Below, one piece after another: positions 25,232-34,409 of a stretch of 64,000 nt of DNA. The notes beneath the pieces were generated by a model, which worked only from the letters and a program-made list of their open reading frames with translations, was not told the DNA's origin and did not search any database. The first letter of the stretch is position 1. Every line of letters starts with the position of its first letter. The translations under genes were made by a program, and so were the position numbers. The DNA comes from an uncultured bacterium. Lineage in GTDB: Bacteria > Cyanobacteriota > Vampirovibrionia > Gastranaerophilales > Gastranaerophilaceae. Location: contig CASFPS010000008.1 in the NCBI GenBank assembly GCA_949296355.1, positions 62,001-126,000 of the forward strand, read 5' to 3'.

Positions 25232-26132
25232 AGAGAATTTTGAAATAAAACCGCTCACTACATACAAAATCGGCGGAAAAGTCAGCAAATTGTATTTACC
25301 GGAAACTTTAGAAGAGTTTACGGGACTATTAAGAGAGCTTGATAACTATATAGTTCTCGGAAGCTGCTCCAATGTAATTTTTTCTTCTAACGGTTATAGC
25401 GGAAACGTTATTCTTACAACAGAGATGAAAAATTATGAAATAAAAGGAACAAGAGTTTACGCCGATTGCGGAGTAAAAGATCCTTTGCTTTCGCAAAAAG
25501 TAAGCGAGCTTTCTTTAAGCGGTCTGGAGTTTTTAATCGGGCTTCCCGGAACAATCGGAGGAGCGGTTTATATGAATGCAGGCGCTCACGGTCAGTGCAT
25601 AGCGGATGTTCTTGTATCCTGCTGCCTGTTTGACAGAGTTACAAAAGAAATTGTATTCAAGCAAAAAGCGGAGATGGAATTTTCTTACAGGCATTCTATT
25701 CTTGACAGCGGAAGATTTATTGTTTTATCTGCCGAATTTGAACTTAAAAAAGCTCCGCTGGAAGAAATTAAAGAGCTTATGGACAGAAATCTGAATTTCA
25801 GAAAAACAATCCAGCCGTCTTTAGCTAACCCTAATGCCGGCAGTGTTTTCAAAAATCCTGAAAATGATTCAGCAGGAAGGCTGCTTGAAAAAGCCGGAGC
25901 TAAAACCTTTGATATGGACAGAGTTAAAGTCTGGGATAAGCACGCAAATTTTATTGTAAACAAAGGTGATGCAACATCGGAGGATGTACTTGAACTTATG
26001 GTAAAAATGTACAATGCGGTAAAACAAATGTACACAATAGAATTGACTCCGGAACAAATATTTATCGGAGATAAAACAGAAAAAGAGGAAGAATTATGCA
26101 ATATACTATACAGGACAAAAGCGCAAAAATAG
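25221..26132 (+). CDS. murB: UDP-N-acetylenolpyruvoylglucosamine reductase
   Basis: This 303-aa FAD enzyme reduces UDP-GlcNAc-enolpyruvate to UDP-MurNAc. TTYKIGGKV, LGSCSNVIFSS and GLPGTIGGAVYMNAGAHG form the FAD site. MEFSYRHS and NPNAGSVFKNP, the latter with the catalytic Ser, are also present. The order murC-murB is the usual one even though MurB acts first. The start appears to be a TTG overlapping the end of murC by 11 bp, with no better candidate; ddl overlaps its 3' end by 37 bp, so the operon is tightly packed. Confidence 0.95.
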   Translation: MQVKENFEIKPLTTYKIGGKVSKLYLPETLEEFTGLLRELDNYIVLGSCSNVIFSSNGYSGNVILTTEMKNYEIKGTRVYADCGVKDPLLSQKVSELSLSGLEFLIGLPGTIGGAVYMNAGAHGQCIADVLVSCCLFDRVTKEIVFKQKAEMEFSYRHSILDSGRFIVLSAEFELKKAPLEEIKELMDRNLNFRKTIQPSLANPNAGSVFKNPENDSAGRLLEKAGAKTFDMDRVKVWDKHANFIVNKGDATSEDVLELMVKMYNAVKQMYTIELTPEQIFIGDKTEKEEELCNILYRTKAQK

Positions 26133-27037
26133 CAGTGCTTTGCGGCGGTATGTCGTCAGAACGGGAAGTTTCTTTAAGGTCGGGTAAAAATATTCTTGAA
26201 GCACTCCATAGGCTCGGATATAAAAATGCAGAAATTGTAGACGTAACTTCGAATATTATGGAGGACTTAAAAGGCTTTGAATACGCTTATAACACTCTTC
26301 ACGGAAAATACGGCGAAGACGGCTGCATTCAGGGGGTTCTGGAAATTCTTAAAATTCCTTATACCGGCTGCGGAGTTATGGCAAGTGCAATTTGTATGAA
26401 CAAAGAGTACACAAAGCGCATTCTTAAAAACTCGGAAGTTCCTTTAATTAAGTCAGTATATCTTCTTCCGGGCGAGGATCCGGTTAAAAAAGTAATGCAT
26501 ACTCTTGAATATCCGCTTATGGTAAAACCTGTCTCGGAAGGTTCAAGCTACGGTATGAGTAAAGTTATTTGCGACGGCGAATTGTATGACGCCGTTAAAG
26601 AAGCCCGCAAATACAATGATGAAGTTCTTATTGAAGAATACATAGACGGATTTTTTGTAACTGTAGGTGTGCTTGAAAAAGACGGAAAAGCTTTTGCAAC
26701 AGAGATTCTTGAAATAAGAACCAAAACAGAATGGTATGATTTAGATGCAAAATACACGAAAGGTCTTTCGGAATTTATAGTTCCTGCAACAGGTTTATCT
26801 AAAGAAGCAACGGAATTAACAAAGAAAATCGCTGTAAAAGCACACGAACTTGCAGGTTGTTCAGGTGTTTCAAGAGTTGATTTTATGATAAAAGATGATA
26901 AACCGTATTTCTTAGAAATCAATACAAATCCGGGAATGACCGATGTAAGCGATCTTCCGGCGCAGGCAAAAGCGTGCGGAATCGATTATGATAATTTAGT
27001 TTTAATGATACTAAACAGTGTAGGTTTGAATAAGTAA
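26096..27037 (+). CDS. ddl: D-alanine--D-alanine ligase
   Basis: This 313-aa ATP-grasp enzyme makes D-Ala-D-Ala. The N-terminal AVLCGGMSSEREVSLRSG, the ATP loop KPVSEGSSYGMSKV, EEYIDG and FLEINTNPGMTDVS are all intact. Ddl with Alr (41437) supplies the dipeptide for the wall. GAGGAAG precedes the ATG inside the murB end. The stop overlaps the ftsQ start (TAATG). Confidence 0.95.
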   Translation: MQYTIQDKSAKIAVLCGGMSSEREVSLRSGKNILEALHRLGYKNAEIVDVTSNIMEDLKGFEYAYNTLHGKYGEDGCIQGVLEILKIPYTGCGVMASAICMNKEYTKRILKNSEVPLIKSVYLLPGEDPVKKVMHTLEYPLMVKPVSEGSSYGMSKVICDGELYDAVKEARKYNDEVLIEEYIDGFFVTVGVLEKDGKAFATEILEIRTKTEWYDLDAKYTKGLSEFIVPATGLSKEATELTKKIAVKAHELAGCSGVSRVDFMIKDDKPYFLEINTNPGMTDVSDLPAQAKACGIDYDNLVLMILNSVGLNK

Positions 27038-27885
27038 TGTCAAACGAAGAGCATCCGAGATACCATCAGAACCGAAGATTGCAGCAGGCAAGAATGCAAA
27101 GACAGGTCAGGCGCACACAAAGGCGGCTCAATCAATTGCGCACTCTCTGGAAGCTCTTTATAATCGTATTTTTAATTGCTCTGGGGGTTGGTATCCTAAA
27201 AATGCCGCAGTGGAGGCTGCATAAAAATGCGTTTGACAGTCTTAACAGTCCTGCTCTTGAAATTCTTAATAACCACATAGTTCCGGCGCAGAAAATATTA
27301 TCGGCGCTCAGAAGAAATCAGGTTAATACAAGACCCATTTTTCTTGTAAAAACAGATAATTTAAAGAAAAGCATTATGCAGCTGGAACCTGTTAGAGATG
27401 TTTATATAAGACGTTTCTGGTTTCCGGCAAGGCTTCAAATTATTATAATCGAAAGGACTCCGGCTATTACCATTTCTCCGGATATTGATGTTCCTCCGAT
27501 AGCGTTTTTCTCTGCTGACGGAAAACTTATCGGACGTGATTATATGCCTTTAAGCCCTGAGTTTAAAACCGTTAAAGTTATTACCTACGGAAGCGGAGAC
27601 GATTACAGGAATTGGGATAAAACAAAAGTAAACAACTTCAAAAGGCTTGCCGCAACCGTTGAGATGGATTCAGGAGAAACGGTTGAATATATTGATTACA
27701 GAAATCCGAAAGATGTTTACGTAAAAATTCCTACAGTAAATATAAGGCTTGGAAGCTTTAATTCCGGAACAATTGAAAAAATTCACAGAATTCCGTCGCT
27801 TCTTCCTCAGGTTAAAATGCTTAATAAAAAGGTTAAATACATAGACCTCAGGTGGGATACGAATTATATTAAACTGGATGAGTAA
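27037..27885 (+). CDS. ftsQ: Cell division protein FtsQ (POTRA domain)
   Basis: The 282-aa single-pass inner-membrane protein has a basic N-terminal segment (QNRRLQQARMQRQVRRTQRR), one transmembrane helix (WKLFIIVFLIALGVGIL) and a POTRA/FtsQ domain with the FWFPARLQIIIIERTPAI motif. It ends with a beta-rich tail (VKYIDLRWDTNYIKL). In the divisome it links early and late proteins. The position after ddl matches the usual dcw order; FtsA/FtsZ are not present afterwards because a repeat block follows. Confidence 0.9.
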   Translation: MSNEEHPRYHQNRRLQQARMQRQVRRTQRRLNQLRTLWKLFIIVFLIALGVGILKMPQWRLHKNAFDSLNSPALEILNNHIVPAQKILSALRRNQVNTRPIFLVKTDNLKKSIMQLEPVRDVYIRRFWFPARLQIIIIERTPAITISPDIDVPPIAFFSADGKLIGRDYMPLSPEFKTVKVITYGSGDDYRNWDKTKVNNFKRLAATVEMDSGETVEYIDYRNPKDVYVKIPTVNIRLGSFNSGTIEKIHRIPSLLPQVKMLNKKVKYIDLRWDTNYIKLDE

Positions 27886-28500
27886 AGTTTTATTGTCGGG
27901 CTGAAGCCCTCTGAATGGCGGCAGACCTGAAAGTTTCGCCTCCACGTTCATGCGGGGGTAAATAAATTAGATTGGTAAGTAAACCTACCGGTTTGGCGTC
28001 ATTGCGGGGGTAAATGTTTTTGGCTGGCAGGTGAGACTACAAGTTTGGTGTCATTGCGAGGGAACAACCATTTAGCCCGAAGCACCTCTCCCTAACCCTC
28101 TCCCCAAAGGGGCACAGCTGTCCTTGATAATTTTAGGTATTAAAATTACTGACGTAATGTCTGTATAAAACCCCTCCCCGAAATCAAAGATTTCTACCCT
28201 CCCACAAGGGGAGGGTTGGCTGAACGCAAAGCGTGATGGTTTCCTCGCCCCTTGCGGGAGAGGGAAGAATTTCAAGTTGAGCTAAGGCGAAACTTAGAAA
28301 TTCGGGTGAGGGGTCTGTTTTTATATCCAGATATCATTAAATATAACGCAAGCAAGAATATGTGGTAGTATATGGCTTTCGTTTATATGATTATCATGGA
28401 CAGTTGTGCCCAAAGGGTAGAGGGAACACGCGCTGCCGTTCAATTATTGGTCAGGCTTCTGATTAATAAGCCATGCTTCTGCCCGACAATAACTAAAGTC
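27886..28500. repeat. Dispersed-repeat block 4 (non-coding)
   Basis: About 615 bases follow ftsQ. Two GGGGTAAAT-start units lie at 27955 and 28007, each followed by ...AAACTACAAGTTTGGTGTCATTGCGAGGG-type sequence. A CATTGCGAGGGAACAACCATTTAGCCCGAAGCA element is at about 28050-28085. Several CCTCTCCC/GGGAGGG elements occur between 28085 and 28270. Two TCTGCCCGACAATAACT motifs lie near 28450-28512. No gene is visible. Confidence 0.75.
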
Positions 28501-28529
28501 TGACAATAACTTAAACATAACCTATTTTA

Positions 28530-28538
28530 TGGTAACAT
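28530..28538 (+). promoter_or_regulatory. Extended -10 promoter of hemW, probable leaderless mRNA
   Basis: TGGTAACAT (28530-28538) is an extended -10 element ending 6 bases before the ATG at 28545, with no Shine-Dalgarno sequence. This is the same layout as the 3410 gene. Confidence 0.45.
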
Positions 28539-28544
28539 ATATAA

Positions 28545-29666
28545 ATGACCACAAGCGCTTACATTCACATACCGTTTTGCAAATCAAAATGCAAATATTG
28601 TTCTTTTGTTTCTTATACAAAGCCTGATTTAATAACCGGGTACATTTATGCGCTTTTAAAAGATATTTCTGATAATTATAAAAAAGAAGATTTAAAAACC
28701 CTGTATTTTGGCGGCGGAACCCCCTCATTAATACCGGCTGAATTATTAGATAAAGTTATAAAGAAATTTAATTTTCAGAAAGATTATGAACTGACCGTAG
28801 AAGTTAATCCTGACGATTGTACTCCGGAATACCTGCAAACTCTCATAAAGCTTGGAGTTAATCGGTTAAGTATCGGCTCGCAAACCTTTGACGATAATAT
28901 TTTAAAACTCATTGGCAGAAGGCATAATTCAAATGACATTGTAAAAACTGTAGAGTACGCAAAGGCAGCCGGCTTTGACAATATAAGCGTTGATTTAATC
29001 TACGGGCTTCCGACACAAACAATTGACGGGCTTAAAAGAGATTTAGAACAATTTTTAAAACTTGATATCCGGCATATCTCAACGTACGGCTTGAAGATAG
29101 AGGAAGAATCGTTTTGGGGAAAGTTTTATAATAAAGAAACCAACCGTCTGGTAATTCCTGATACAAACCGGATATATTTACCTCCTGATGACGATACACA
29201 GGCTGATATGTATGAGAGGGTAAATGATGTACTCGAACATAACGGGTTCTACAGATATGAAGTGAGTAATTTTGCTAAAAAAGGGTATGAGTCAAAACAC
29301 AACTTAAATTACTGGGATAATAATGAATACTACGGATTTGGCGCTGCTGCCCACGGGTATGTCGACGGAGTAAGATTTTATAATTATTCCGAACTTGAAA
29401 AGTATATGGAAAAACCTTCCACGCATGAATACGGAAAAACTCTTACAGAAGATGAAAAGCTGGAAGAGGAAATTTTTCTGGGATTCAGAAAACGCGAAGG
29501 GGTAAATGTTTCAAAGATTGACAAAAAATACAGAATTGATTTTGGAAGTAAATATAGACATATTCTTGACAAATACTCGGATTTTATTGAAAAAACACCT
29601 TCCGGATATACTTTTAATCTTAAAGGTACACTTATTAGTAATATAATACTTTCCGAATTTATATGA
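28545..29666 (+). CDS. hemW: Radical SAM heme chaperone HemW
   Basis: This 373-aa member of the HemN/HemW family delivers heme to target proteins. The radical SAM cluster motif is HIPFCKSKCKYCSFVSY (C-x3-C-x2-C), GGGTPSLIP follows, and the C-terminal HemN_C-like LGFRKREGVNVSKID is present. HemN-specific substrate-binding Cys features are not apparent, which favours HemW over coproporphyrinogen oxidase. Codons for EGVN are a GGGGTAAAT copy (29499-29507), but here GV is usual for the family. It overlaps fliA tail to tail by 8 bp. Confidence 0.93.
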   Translation: MTTSAYIHIPFCKSKCKYCSFVSYTKPDLITGYIYALLKDISDNYKKEDLKTLYFGGGTPSLIPAELLDKVIKKFNFQKDYELTVEVNPDDCTPEYLQTLIKLGVNRLSIGSQTFDDNILKLIGRRHNSNDIVKTVEYAKAAGFDNISVDLIYGLPTQTIDGLKRDLEQFLKLDIRHISTYGLKIEEESFWGKFYNKETNRLVIPDTNRIYLPPDDDTQADMYERVNDVLEHNGFYRYEVSNFAKKGYESKHNLNYWDNNEYYGFGAAAHGYVDGVRFYNYSELEKYMEKPSTHEYGKTLTEDEKLEEEIFLGFRKREGVNVSKIDKKYRIDFGSKYRHILDKYSDFIEKTPSGYTFNLKGTLISNIILSEFI

Positions 29667-30474
29667 TGCTTCTTTTTAATCTTTCAGATCTATTTTCGCT
29701 CAGAAGATTTTTAAGTTTCATAATTGCCTGAGCATGAAGCTGTGATATACGTGATTCAGATACGTTAATAGCTTCTCCGATTTCTTTTAGGGTCATGTTT
29801 TCATGGTAATAAAGAACCATAATAGTTCTTTCTCTTTCCGGCAGTCTTTTCAATGCTTTCTCCAATTCTTTCTTTACATCTTTTTCTTCTAACTTCTCGT
29901 GTGGATTTAGGGCTTGGGCATCCTGTATGGTATCGATAATCTCTAAATCCCCTTCTGAGGAACCTTTTTTGTCATATATTGATGTAATAGTAGTATCGTC
30001 AGACAACAATTGTTCGACTTTTTCTTTTTCTATACCGAGGAAATCCGCAACTTCAGTATCAGTAGCAGCTCTTCCAAATTGTTTTTTCAGCTCTTCCTGC
30101 GCTTCTTTAACATCTTTAATCTTTCTTCTTACGCTTCTTGGCAGAAAATCCTGAGAACGAATTTTATCAATAATATTTCCTCTGATTCTTACAAGAGCGT
30201 AAGTTTCAAATCTGGCGCCCATTTTAGGTGTAAACTTTTCTATAGCGTCAATAAGACCTTCAACGCCGTAGCTTGCAATATCCTCGTAGGAGAATGTCGG
30301 CGGCAGGGCAACTTTAACACGTCCCACAACATATCTTGTAAGGTAAATATATTGCAAAATCAGAGCATCTCTTAATTCTTTATTATCATGATCAGCAAAA
30401 TATTGAGCCCACATTTCTGTCAACTCAGCGTTTGAAACCCTTTTTATTTTATTGTAAGAAATGTCCTGTTCCAT
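29659..30474 (-). CDS. fliA: Flagellar sigma factor (sigma-28)
   Basis: This 271-aa FliA/WhiG sigma factor drives late flagellar genes. Region 2 has YVVGRVKVALPPTFSYEDIASYGVEGLIDAIEKFTPKMGARFETYA. FLPRSVRRKIK in region 3 is a hallmark of the FliA group, and region 4 has LPERERTIMVLYYHENMTLKEIGEAINVSESRISQLHAQAI. The ATG at 30474 is chosen because GAGGA precedes it and the homology begins there; the longer frame to 30558 is unlikely. At least one candidate sigma-28 promoter lies in the window (62239-62266). Confidence 0.93.
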   Translation of the reverse strand: MEQDISYNKIKRVSNAELTEMWAQYFADHDNKELRDALILQYIYLTRYVVGRVKVALPPTFSYEDIASYGVEGLIDAIEKFTPKMGARFETYALVRIRGNIIDKIRSQDFLPRSVRRKIKDVKEAQEELKKQFGRAATDTEVADFLGIEKEKVEQLLSDDTTITSIYDKKGSSEGDLEIIDTIQDAQALNPHEKLEEKDVKKELEKALKRLPERERTIMVLYYHENMTLKEIGEAINVSESRISQLHAQAIMKLKNLLSENRSERLKRSII

Positions 30475-30586
30475 TCCTCTTTCCCAATAACACGTCATTA
30501 ATATTGTAACGTTTTGTAACAAAATCGTTATCATATATATAGATGAATTATTCAGCATTCAATTTAAGAGAGTTGAAATAACCCTA

Positions 30587-30615
30587 TTTACATTTATCCC
30601 GCCCTGCGGTATCAT
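30587..30615 (+). promoter_or_regulatory. Probable pheS promoter
   Basis: TTTACA (30587-30592) and TATCAT (30610-30615) with a 17-bp spacer lie 20 bases before the pheS ATG. The resulting leader is too short for an attenuator. Confidence 0.55.
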
Positions 30616-30634
30616 TTTTTTAAGGGAGAAAAGT

Positions 30635-31669
30635 ATGAAAGAACAGTTGGAAAACATTTATAATTCAGCAAAGAGCGATATTGAAAAAGCTCAAACACTA
30701 AATGATATTGATGAAATAAGATTAAAATATTTAAGCCGTAAGGGAGAATTTAATTCCATAAAAAAAGGACTTAAAGATTTGTCAGACGAAGATAAACGTA
30801 TTGTAGGAGCTTTCGCAAACACAATAACGCAGGAACTTGAAGGATTATTAAAAGAAAAGTACGACATTTTTTACAGAAAAGAATTAAATGAAAAACTTCA
30901 GCATGACAGAATAGATATTACACTGAGCGGAAAATATATTCCGCAGGGAAAAGTTCATCCGCTTACACTTACAACAAATGAAATTGTATCAATTTTCCAA
31001 AATCTTGGATTTTCAGTCGTATCTTCCGAGCTTTCACCGGAAGTTGAAACAGAATATTATAACTTTGACATGCTGAATGTTCCGAAAGACCATCCGGCAA
31101 GAGATGTTCAGGATACTTTTTATGTTAAAGATATGGATGGTGTTGTTTTAAGAAGCCAGACTTCCGGCGCACAAATTCATGCCATGGAGAATCAGAAACC
31201 TCCTATTAAAGTTATTGCTCCGGGAAGAGTTTACAGAAACGAAAATATTAATGCCAGAAAAAACAACTTTTTCCACCAGATAGAAGGGCTTTATATTGAT
31301 AAAGGCATTACTTTCGGAGACTTGAAAGGTGTTTTAAACGAATTTATCAGACTGTATTTTGGTGCTTCCCGCCCGACAAGATTCAGAAGCAGTTTCTTTC
31401 CGTTTACGGAACCGTCTGCAGAATTGGATGTTCAATGTATTATGTGCCACGGAGAAGGCTGCAGAATATGCGGCGGAACAGGCTGGCTGGAAATCCTCGG
31501 CTGCGGTATGGTTGACGTAAATGTACTGAAAGGCGTAGGAATCGATCCGGATGTTTATTCAGGTTTTGCTTTCGGCATGGGTGTAGAAAGACTCGCTATG
31601 CTTAAATACGCAGTAGACGATATAAGATTATTCTTTAACAATGACAAAAGGTTTTTAGAACAATTTTAG
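30635..31669 (+). CDS. pheS: Phenylalanine--tRNA ligase alpha subunit
   Basis: This 344-aa class II synthetase alpha chain charges tRNA-Phe with PheT. Motif 1 lies around GFSVVSSELSPEVETEYYNFD. Motif 2 covers IKVIAPGRVYRNENINARKNNFFHQIEGLYID, and motif 3 is GFAFGMGVERLAMLKY. The N-terminal coiled coil is intact. pheT does not follow (the next gene is a protease), so the two subunits are unlinked here. AGGGAG precedes the ATG. Confidence 0.96.
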   Translation: MKEQLENIYNSAKSDIEKAQTLNDIDEIRLKYLSRKGEFNSIKKGLKDLSDEDKRIVGAFANTITQELEGLLKEKYDIFYRKELNEKLQHDRIDITLSGKYIPQGKVHPLTLTTNEIVSIFQNLGFSVVSSELSPEVETEYYNFDMLNVPKDHPARDVQDTFYVKDMDGVVLRSQTSGAQIHAMENQKPPIKVIAPGRVYRNENINARKNNFFHQIEGLYIDKGITFGDLKGVLNEFIRLYFGASRPTRFRSSFFPFTEPSAELDVQCIMCHGEGCRICGGTGWLEILGCGMVDVNVLKGVGIDPDVYSGFAFGMGVERLAMLKYAVDDIRLFFNNDKRFLEQF

Positions 31670-31678
31670 GATTAAAGT

Positions 31679-32380
31679 ATGAAAAAGATTTTAATATTAT
31701 TATTTGTGCTTTGCATGACTGGCATATCAACGGTTCTTGCAACAACATATTCTCTTTTGACAACTACAAAAGAGATGGAAGTCATGCAGCAGCATATTAG
31801 TGAAGTCGGTTATAACATATTAAATTCAAACGGCATTGACAAGAGAATGATTTTTATATTTGACAATTCAGCTAAAACAATAGATGCCGGAACATCTCTT
31901 TTCAACCGCAGCATATACCTGAACAGGGGCATGTATAATATGCTGGAGGGTAATGATGAATTGGCAGCTGTTTTAGCCCATGAAATTTCACACGGGGTTG
32001 ACAGTTATGACGGAATTTTTAAAGGCGTATTTTCCGGATGCCGTTACTTTTTCACTCCGAGAAAATATGAATATAAAGCTGATAAACGAGCAGTCGATTA
32101 TATGGTAAATGCCGGTTATAACCCTGTTGCAATGATTGTTGTATTGAACAAAGCCGGTACACAGACAAGATATGACTGGTGGTTTACATATCCTCTTACA
32201 AGCAGAAGAATGATGCAGGTTTACGAATATATTTATACAAAATATCCGGAATATCTCGCAAATAACAAATACAAGAACAACCTTTACTATCAAAACTTTT
32301 TATTAACCTCAAAGGAAAACCGTGCAAAATTCCAGGAAAAAGTCAAAACTAAATCAACAAAGAAAGTTAAATATCAATAA
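31679..32380 (+). CDS. M48-family zinc metalloprotease, secreted
   Basis: This 233-aa protein has an N-terminal signal (MKKILILLFVLCMTGISTVLAT) and the zinc motif AAVLAHEISHGVD with the downstream glutamate in EYKADKRAVDYMVNAGY. It belongs to the BepA/LoiP-like periplasmic M48 proteases that degrade misfolded envelope proteins. There is no TPR domain, so it is closer to the minimal LoiP type. It starts 10 bp after pheS, and the next gene overlaps its 3' end by 59 bp. Confidence 0.9.
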   Translation: MKKILILLFVLCMTGISTVLATTYSLLTTTKEMEVMQQHISEVGYNILNSNGIDKRMIFIFDNSAKTIDAGTSLFNRSIYLNRGMYNMLEGNDELAAVLAHEISHGVDSYDGIFKGVFSGCRYFFTPRKYEYKADKRAVDYMVNAGYNPVAMIVVLNKAGTQTRYDWWFTYPLTSRRMMQVYEYIYTKYPEYLANNKYKNNLYYQNFLLTSKENRAKFQEKVKTKSTKKVKYQ

Positions 32381-33029
32381 GAAATTATCTGCGCTTTGTC
32401 TAAGTCTTTTAATCGGTCTTTCGCCTGCATTATCTGTTACGATTACAGATGATTTTGTAGAACAGACTTTAGATAAGAATTTAAAGATAAAGGAATATAA
32501 AGCGCCTGTAATTATAGATACATTTGCAGAGTCTAATAAGAATAAATCTGCTCCGAGGAAAGTTGTGCAAAAGCCGGAGGAGGTTTTACCGAAAGTTGTA
32601 AAACCTTATAAGCCTAGAAAATATGTTATAACCGAGGAATTCCGTCCGTCTGTCCCTATAAGAATTGTTAATTATTTTACAACCGGAAAAAATCCGCAAG
32701 AAGGTTCTTATATAGATTTTGTAACGGCATCTGATGTTGAATATAAAGGGAAAGTTATTCCGGCAGGAACAAAGGTTAGAGGCAGAATTGAAACAGTTTC
32801 TGCAAACGCAATGAACGGAGATCCTGCAAATGTTGTAATCGGAAGTTTTGATATGAACGGAGTTCCGCTCTACGGGGAAATCTCTAAAACCGGAGCAGAC
32901 CGTATGCTATGGGTAAAACCGCTTTCTTTTGCAGTAGGTATTTTTGGCATTCCCGGATTTGCTCTGATGTTTATAAGAGGCGGACATGCTAAAATCAAAC
33001 CCAGAGAAATCTACACAATCTATTTTTAA
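32322..33029 (+). CDS. Secreted basic protein of unknown function
   Basis: This 235-aa protein has a basic N-region, a hydrophobic signal segment (LSALCLSLLIGLSPALSV) and a cleavable-looking site. The mature part has a Pro/Lys-rich linker and then a beta-rich domain (EGSYIDFVTASDVEYKGKVIPAGTKVRGRIETVSA). That domain resembles the barrel-like folds seen in some periplasmic conjugation or VirB10-type proteins; the resemblance is weak. The start is a GTG with AAGGA 5-6 bases before it, 59 bp inside the protease gene, implying translational coupling. The family is not recognised. Confidence 0.7.
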   Translation: MQNSRKKSKLNQQRKLNINKKLSALCLSLLIGLSPALSVTITDDFVEQTLDKNLKIKEYKAPVIIDTFAESNKNKSAPRKVVQKPEEVLPKVVKPYKPRKYVITEEFRPSVPIRIVNYFTTGKNPQEGSYIDFVTASDVEYKGKVIPAGTKVRGRIETVSANAMNGDPANVVIGSFDMNGVPLYGEISKTGADRMLWVKPLSFAVGIFGIPGFALMFIRGGHAKIKPREIYTIYF

Positions 33030-33041
33030 AACCGGCTAATT

Positions 33042-33857
33042 ATGTTTTATACAACTATCGGAATCCTTATCAGAATATTTTCTAATTCCTACCTGAATGT
33101 TTTTCAAAAGATTTTGACGCATAAAGGGGAAAAATCATCTGTCGTAAATTTTTATACTTATTTAGGGCTCACTCTTATTAGTGTCTGGTTTTTAAAAGAT
33201 ATTTCATTAAGCATACTTCCGCTTATACTTATAATGGGACTGCTCGGCGCCGGCGGAAATTATTTCATTATAAAAGCTTTATCAATAGGCGAACTCTCAA
33301 CTCTTGCGCCGATAAACTCTTATAAACCTGTAGTTGCTCTATTTTTCGGAATATTTTTCTTAAAAGAAATACCTTCTGTATCTGCAATTTTAGCTATTTT
33401 GCTTATTATTGCCGGAACTTATTTTGTACTTGAAGTTAACGGTAAAGCCGGCAAACTTGCAATTCTCTACAGAGTAATTGCACTGATTTGCTCGGGAACG
33501 GAAGCTGTTTTTATAAAAAAGATAATTCTTTTATGCGGCGCTAATAATTGTTTTATTCTCTGGGCGCTTTCAGGCTTAATTTTTTCTTCTGCTTTTGTTC
33601 TTATATCCAAACACAAACCTGTAATAAAAGATTACAAATATCAGATTTTATTAATCCTTGCAGTCGGAATTATGCAGTATTCAACCAATTTTGTTTTTGC
33701 AAGAATGAACGTCTCGTACGCTCTTGCCCTATTTCAATTATCCACACTTTTAAGCGTATTTCTCGGCGCAAATATATTTCACGAAAAAAACTTCAAAAAG
33801 AAAATCATTGGTTCTTTAATAATGATATCCGGTGCAGTAATACTGATTCTTTTATGA
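33042..33857 (+). CDS. EamA/DMT-family transporter
   Basis: This 271-aa protein has about ten transmembrane helices and the two EamA repeats of the drug/metabolite transporter superfamily. LGAGGNYFIIKALSIGELSTLAPINSYKPVVALFFGIFFLKE closes repeat 1 and MNVSYALALFQLSTLLSVFLGANIFHEKN closes repeat 2, both standard EamA hallmarks. The substrate is unknown; relatives export metabolites or amino acids. It follows the secreted protein by 12 bp. Confidence 0.87.
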   Translation: MFYTTIGILIRIFSNSYLNVFQKILTHKGEKSSVVNFYTYLGLTLISVWFLKDISLSILPLILIMGLLGAGGNYFIIKALSIGELSTLAPINSYKPVVALFFGIFFLKEIPSVSAILAILLIIAGTYFVLEVNGKAGKLAILYRVIALICSGTEAVFIKKIILLCGANNCFILWALSGLIFSSAFVLISKHKPVIKDYKYQILLILAVGIMQYSTNFVFARMNVSYALALFQLSTLLSVFLGANIFHEKNFKKKIIGSLIMISGAVILILL

Positions 33858-34405
33858 AGTTATTGTAAGATTGGTAAATCTAACCTTTTTAATTGTGAGA
33901 GCATGTTAATATTTTATCAATCCATAAATACACCAGATTAACAAATTTTACTTTTTTCAATGTAGGTTGGATGAAACCCAACAAAAACTTTTTCCGGTGG
34001 GAACACTGACGCTTTTCCCACCCTACACCGACTACAAGTCGGGCGTCATTGCGGGGGTAAATGTTTGATTTGGCAGGTAAAACTACCAGCTGGGTGTCAT
34101 TGCGAGGGTAAATGTTTGATTTGGCAGGTAAAACTACCAGCTGGGTGTCATTGCTACCAGCTGGGTGTCATTGCGAGGGTAAATGAATTAGCTTAGTAAG
34201 TGAGACTACAAGTCGGGCGTCATTGCGAGGCGCGTGAGCGCCGTGGCAATCCATTAACTGTCATTGCGAGAAAATCTTTGATTTTCGTGGCAATCCATTC
34301 TATTTAATTATCATATTTATTCTGGATTGCTTCGGGCTAAATGGCTGTTCCCTCGCAATGACGTACCGGTAAAAATATCGGTCGTGCTTCAGCCCGACAA
34401 TAATT
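33858..34405. repeat. Dispersed-repeat block 5, with tandem duplication
   Basis: About 550 bases of repeats. They comprise a GTAGGTTGGATGAAACCCAAC element near 33963, a GTGGGAACACTGACGCTTTTCCCACCC hairpin near 33998-34024, and a GGGGTAAATG unit at 34054 followed by two further copies with partial tandem duplication up to about 34195. A GTCATTGCGAGAAAATCTTTGATTTTCGTGGCAATCC hairpin is at 34260-34299, and a GGATTGCTTCGGGCTAAATGG...CCCTCGCAATGACG element at 34322-34364. No gene is visible. Confidence 0.75.
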
Positions 34406-34409
34406 TAAG

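Noticed and set aside
29499-29507. Repeat insertion in hemW at the GGGGTAAAT copy
   Set aside because: An EGV at this position is normal for the family, so this copy may be coincidental or under DNA-level selection, not an insertion.
28545-29666. HemN (oxygen-independent coproporphyrinogen oxidase)
   Set aside because: Length (373 aa) and the CxxxCxxCSF motif without HemN-type N-terminal extension favour HemW.
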